9,967 bases of DNA, taken from assembly GCA_937969105.1 (NCBI GenBank), contig CALBUZ010000207.1:1-9967 (forward strand), given 5' to 3'. Shown here piece after piece: positions 7,271 through 9,967 of the stretch. Positions within the stretch are counted from its first letter, which is position 1. Every line of letters starts with the position of its first letter. Position numbers and translations under genes: made by a program. The notes beneath the pieces are model-generated. The model was not told the origin of the DNA and ran no database searches. It saw only the letters and a program-made list of their open reading frames with translations. This DNA is from an uncultured Collinsella sp. GTDB lineage: Bacteria; Actinomycetota; Coriobacteriia; Coriobacteriales; Coriobacteriaceae.

Positions 7271-7301
7271 AACGGGGTTTGGTTTTAAACCGGACCCCGT
7301 T
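7271..7301 (+). terminator. Hairpin after the aminotransferase gene, probable terminator without T-run
   Basis: A 14-bp stem (7271-7284 with 7288-7301, two G-T pairs) with a small AT-rich loop lies 28 bases after the stop codon. It has the strength and position of a terminator but is followed by GTCATGGACG rather than thymidines, so it may act poorly, need a factor, or mainly protect the 3' end. Confidence 0.6.
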
Positions 7302-7334
7302 GTCATGGACGTTGTGTCGTTGGGATGGAGCGGT

Positions 7335-7364
7335 TTTACGACCATCGAATGCTATGCGTACAAT
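7335..7364 (+). promoter_or_regulatory. Promoter of the PHP phosphatase gene
   Basis: TTTACG (7335-7340) and TACAAT (7359-7364) are separated by 18 bases, the best-spaced promoter pair in the window. Transcription would start near 7371, leaving a leader of about 30 bases with AAGGAGA before the ATG at 7402. Confidence 0.6.
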
Positions 7365-7401
7365 GAATATACGCGACGGCCATACCGGATAAGGAGACCC
7401 G

Positions 7402-8223
7402 ATGCCCTACCTGCTTTCTTGTGATATCCATACTCATACGATGTTCTCCGCGCATGCGTATTCAACCATCGAGGAGAACATATATTGGGCGGCAGAGCGC
7501 GGCCTGCAGGTGCTCGGATCTGCCGACCATCTGAGCTCGATGGTTACGCCTTGCCCCAATGACCTGCGCAGTTTCCAGTTCTTTATTAACCAGGATATCT
7601 GGCCGCGCATTTGGAGCGGCGTGCTGGTGCTTCGCGGCGCCGAGGTCGATATCGTTTCGCTGGACGGAAGCTTGTTTGGCGAGGACATTCCCGTGTCGCT
7701 CGATATTGCCGGCGATTCGTACAGTCACCAGCATTCGCTGTTCGATTTGGTGACGCGTAATTTGGATTATTTGGTGGCAAGCGTGCATAACCCGCAGTTT
7801 GCCGAAGGCGCGACGCTCGCCCAAACGACCCAGATGTACATCAATGCCCTGGAGCACCCCAAGGTGTTCATGCTTGGGCATACGGGTCGTTCGGGCGTGC
7901 CGTTCGATATCGATGAGGTGCTGCTGGCGGCCAAGGCCAAGCACAAGATCATTGAGATCAATAACCATAGTCTTGAGCATGGCACGGATGCCGAGCATTG
8001 GGCCGCATGCCGCAAGATTGCCGAGCGTTGCGCCGAGCTGGGCGTGGGCATTGGCGTGTCGACCGATGCCCACATTGGCATGGCCATTGGCAAGCTCGAC
8101 CATGCCCGCAAGATGCTCGACGAGATTCACTTCCCGTTGGATCTGATCGTGACGCGCGATCGTGAGACGCTGCTGCGCGAAATGGCGGCAGCCGGCGTGT
8201 GCGATCTGCGCAAGGGGATGTAG
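7402..8223 (+). CDS. PHP-domain metal-dependent phosphatase, YcdX-like
   Basis: A cytoplasmic PHP-domain hydrolase of 273 residues that should use a trinuclear metal centre to hydrolyse phosphoesters. The expected ligands are all visible: His10 and His12 in DIHTHT, His18, Asp42-His43 in SADH, Glu81 in RGAEVDI, His129 in SVHNP, His160 in LGHTG, and Asp222 with His224 in STDAH. The stretch FFINQDIWPRI followed by LRGAEVDI closely recalls E. coli YcdX, and EINNHS at 185-190 supports the same branch, rather than histidinol phosphatase HisK or the PHP domains of DNA polymerases. E. coli YcdX is shorter (245 residues) and its physiological substrate is uncertain, so none is named here. The start is fixed by AAGGAGA shortly upstream. 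It is a single gene with its own promoter and a shared convergent terminator. The family call is firm; the function is open. Confidence 0.92.
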   Translation: MPYLLSCDIHTHTMFSAHAYSTIEENIYWAAERGLQVLGSADHLSSMVTPCPNDLRSFQFFINQDIWPRIWSGVLVLRGAEVDIVSLDGSLFGEDIPVSLDIAGDSYSHQHSLFDLVTRNLDYLVASVHNPQFAEGATLAQTTQMYINALEHPKVFMLGHTGRSGVPFDIDEVLLAAKAKHKIIEINNHSLEHGTDAEHWAACRKIAERCAELGVGIGVSTDAHIGMAIGKLDHARKMLDEIHFPLDLIVTRDRETLLREMAAAGVCDLRKGM

Positions 8224-8243
8224 CGGAGTTTATAAACCAAGCG

Positions 8244-8277
8244 AAGGGGGCGGCCCAGGCGGGTCGCCCCCTTTCTT
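8244..8277. terminator. Intrinsic terminator between convergent genes
   Basis: A 13-bp GC-rich stem (8244-8256 with 8261-8273, one G-T pair) with an AGGC loop is followed by TCTT. It lies 20 bases after the PHP gene stop and 28 before the stop of the minus-strand methyltransferase, so it probably ends both transcripts, more weakly on the minus strand. Confidence 0.85.
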
Positions 8278-8301
8278 GTCCCAAAAATCTACTGAGGTTG
8301 G

Positions 8302-9750
8302 TTAGCGGCGCTCGAGGACCGCTATGGTTTCGGTGTGGTCGGTATGGGGGAACATGTCGACGGGCGTGATCTTGAGCAGGCGATAGCCTCCGTCGAGGAG
8401 TTGGTGCAGGTCGCGCTCTTGGGTCACGGGGTTGCAGCTGATATAAGTGATGCGACGCGGCTTAAGTGCGCAGGCGGCCTCGAGGAACTCGGGGGTAGAG
8501 CCGGCGCGCGGCGGGTCGATGGAAAGGACGTCGACGCGCTCGCTGTTATCGGCGGCATCTAGGATGTAGTCGGTGGCGTCGTCGGCCATAAACCAAGCGC
8601 TGCGGGTGAGGCCGTTGAGTTCGGCATTGCGACGTGCGTCGGCAATGCCCGCCGGGTTGCGCTCCACGCCGAGCAGCATAATGCCGACACCTCTGTCCTG
8701 GGCGTCTTTTGCGGCGCACAGACCGATGGTTCCGCTGCCGCAGTAGGCATCCATGAGTACGTCGCCCTGCTGCAAATCCATGCCGTCAATCGCGAGCTGA
8801 TAGAGCAGCTCGGTCTGTTGCGGATTGGTCTGATAGAACGCGGTAGGGGAGATATCGAATTCGCAACCGAGCAACTGGTCGCGCATGCACTCGGCGCCAT
8901 AGACGATACGAGTCTCCTCGCCCAAGATGGCGTTACCGGGACGGCCATTGATATTTTGGGCAACGGTGACGATATGCGGATCGAGCGCCGCGACGGCCTC
9001 AAAGAACTCCTGCGCATGCGGTAAGTCGCGCTGGGCGGTCACGAGCGTAACCATGACTTGGTCGGTACGCCAACCGCAGCGGACGACGGCATAGCGAAGC
9101 AGACCAAGATGCTTGTCCTCATTAAACGCGGGAATATGCAGCCGCTCAGCTTCGCGTGCGATGCCGTTGAGAATCTGACGGGCACCTGGCGCCTCGACAG
9201 GACACTCGGGTACGGCAACGATTCTGTGCGTGCCGCGCTCAAAGAAACCGCAACGGACAGCGCCCTCCTTACCGGGGGCAAAGGGAGTGGCGGCCTTATG
9301 ACGAAAGCCACGCGGCGCAGGATATTTACCCGGGTCGCCCAGGGTGACGCCCATACCGCGAATAGGATCAACGGCGATACCCTCACGCTCACAAAGCGAA
9401 GCAAAAAGCTCCTCCATAGCAGCCTGCTTGGCCGCCAACTGCTTCTTATAAGGACGATTGAGCGCCGTGCACCCACCGCAAGATTTCATGATCGAACAGG
9501 GAGACTTGGGATCCTCAGTTTTACGAGCAGGCTGAGCCGAATCCTTGCGCGAGGCCTTGGAACGAACGTGAGACGCTTTGTCCTCGCCCTGACGAGAGCC
9601 AGAGCGCTTGGCCTTAGCTTTGCTTTTGGTCGACTTGCTTTTTGCAGCTTTAGAAGACTTGGATTTCGTAGAAGATTTCTCCTCCTTCGACCCCTCAGCC
9701 GCCTCCACCAAAGCACGACGAGCCCTACGCTCCGCACGAGATTCTGCCAT
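8302..9750 (-). CDS. rlmD: 23S rRNA (uracil-C5)-methyltransferase, RlmD/RumA family
   Basis: SAM-dependent RNA methyltransferase of 482 residues, likely adding a methyl group to C5 of a uracil in 23S rRNA (U1939 in the E. coli enzyme, possibly U747 or both in Gram-positive relatives). Cys85, Cys91, Cys94 (CGGC) and Cys183 match the [4Fe-4S] ligands of this family. The SAM-binding DAYCGSG is at 334-340, DPPRAG follows, the nucleophile is Cys439 in ISCNPVT, and Glu474 near the end fits the general base. Residues 1-84 form an unusual Lys/Ser/Arg-rich low-complexity extension where homologues usually have a short TRAM domain or nothing; no TRAM fold is evident. The start at 9750 is chosen because GGAG lies six bases before it; a GTG at 9762 would overlap that signal. 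It is a single-gene unit. The position modified is inference. Confidence 0.92.
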   Translation of the reverse strand: MAESRAERRARRALVEAAEGSKEEKSSTKSKSSKAAKSKSTKSKAKAKRSGSRQGEDKASHVRSKASRKDSAQPARKTEDPKSPCSIMKSCGGCTALNRPYKKQLAAKQAAMEELFASLCEREGIAVDPIRGMGVTLGDPGKYPAPRGFRHKAATPFAPGKEGAVRCGFFERGTHRIVAVPECPVEAPGARQILNGIAREAERLHIPAFNEDKHLGLLRYAVVRCGWRTDQVMVTLVTAQRDLPHAQEFFEAVAALDPHIVTVAQNINGRPGNAILGEETRIVYGAECMRDQLLGCEFDISPTAFYQTNPQQTELLYQLAIDGMDLQQGDVLMDAYCGSGTIGLCAAKDAQDRGVGIMLLGVERNPAGIADARRNAELNGLTRSAWFMADDATDYILDAADNSERVDVLSIDPPRAGSTPEFLEAACALKPRRITYISCNPVTQERDLHQLLDGGYRLLKITPVDMFPHTDHTETIAVLERR

Positions 9751-9793
9751 CAATAACTCCACTAATTCATGAATTAAAGCTGCAAGTATTGTA
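9751..9793 (-). promoter_or_regulatory. Upstream region of the methyltransferase: -10, palindrome and RBS
   Basis: Read on the minus strand, TACAAT (9793-9788) inside GGTACAAT is a candidate -10 without a clear -35; transcription would begin near 9781. Next comes a 14-bp perfect palindrome (9763-9776, TAATTCATGAATTA) in the leader, then GGAG (9760-9757) six bases before the ATG. The palindrome could be an operator just after the start point or a weak AT hairpin. Confidence 0.5.
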
Positions 9794-9967
9794 CCGTGCC
9801 AAGCTAGCAGACGATATACAAGCGGTTTATTCGTGTCAGTGATAAGCCCAACGACGGTTGCCCGCCGCGTGAGGGGTGCGGGGGTTAAGTTTATCGCGAG
9901 TTCCGCACGAACAGGAGGCCACTTAATGTGGCCTCCGTCGTGAGCAGGACTGTAGAGCAGGAAACTT
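9794..9967. other. Non-coding right edge with a two-part hairpin
   Basis: No credible gene is seen. A hairpin with a perfect 9-bp upper stem (9914-9922 with 9928-9936, loop TTAAT) sits on a 5-bp lower stem (9906-9910 with 9938-9942), separated by a 3-against-1 internal loop. No T-run follows on either strand, so it does not look like a simple terminator. It may be the leader of a gene beyond the window, a structured RNA, or a dispersed intergenic element. Confidence 0.5.

Noticed and set aside
9058..9756. Open frame of 232 codons on the plus strand
   Set aside because: It is opposite the N-terminal half of the rRNA methyltransferase and has an Arg/Leu-rich composition without motifs.
1..9967. 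CRISPR array, tRNA or rRNA gene, insertion sequence or prophage
   Set aside because: No spaced direct repeats, cloverleaf, rRNA-like sequence, transposase or integrase gene was recognised; the only repeat-like element is the single palindrome.

Overview
The window is ordinary chromosomal housekeeping DNA from a high-GC bacterium. The gene content, protein sequence style and divergent transcription units suggest a gut actinobacterium of class Coriobacteriia, most likely Collinsella or a close relative. That assignment is from memory of the protein families and of the intergenic palindrome; it was not searched.

Layout, left to right. Positions 3-95 hold the last 30 codons of an incomplete reading frame resembling an internal piece of a type IIA topoisomerase A subunit. 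It is followed by a small heat-shock protein gene (125-556, +) and a strong bidirectional terminator (590-623). A WalJ/YycJ-type metallo-beta-lactamase hydrolase lies on the minus strand (639-1448). Its 48-bp divergent spacer leads into tilS (1497-3038), hpt (3186-3734) and ftsH (3736-5862), a cluster order conserved in many Gram-positive bacteria, closed by a terminator (5874-5912). Next come a near-perfect 62-bp palindrome (5931-5992), a class I/II aminotransferase (6052-7242, +), a hairpin (7271-7301), a YcdX-like PHP phosphatase (7402-8223, +), another convergent terminator (8244-8277), and an RlmD/RumA-type 23S rRNA uracil methyltransferase on the minus strand (8302-9750). The last 217 bp contain that gene's upstream region and a two-part hairpin near the window end.

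The genes serve translation quality (tilS modifies tRNA-Ile, the RlmD-like enzyme modifies 23S rRNA), purine salvage (hpt), and protein quality control (ftsH, hsp20). The aminotransferase and PHP phosphatase are metabolic enzymes of unassigned substrate. The sequence does not show a new multi-gene system. The least explained items are the 62-bp palindrome, the broken topoisomerase-like tail, the unusual TilS motif, the Lys/Ser-rich N-terminus on the rRNA methyltransferase, and the structured sequence at the right edge.
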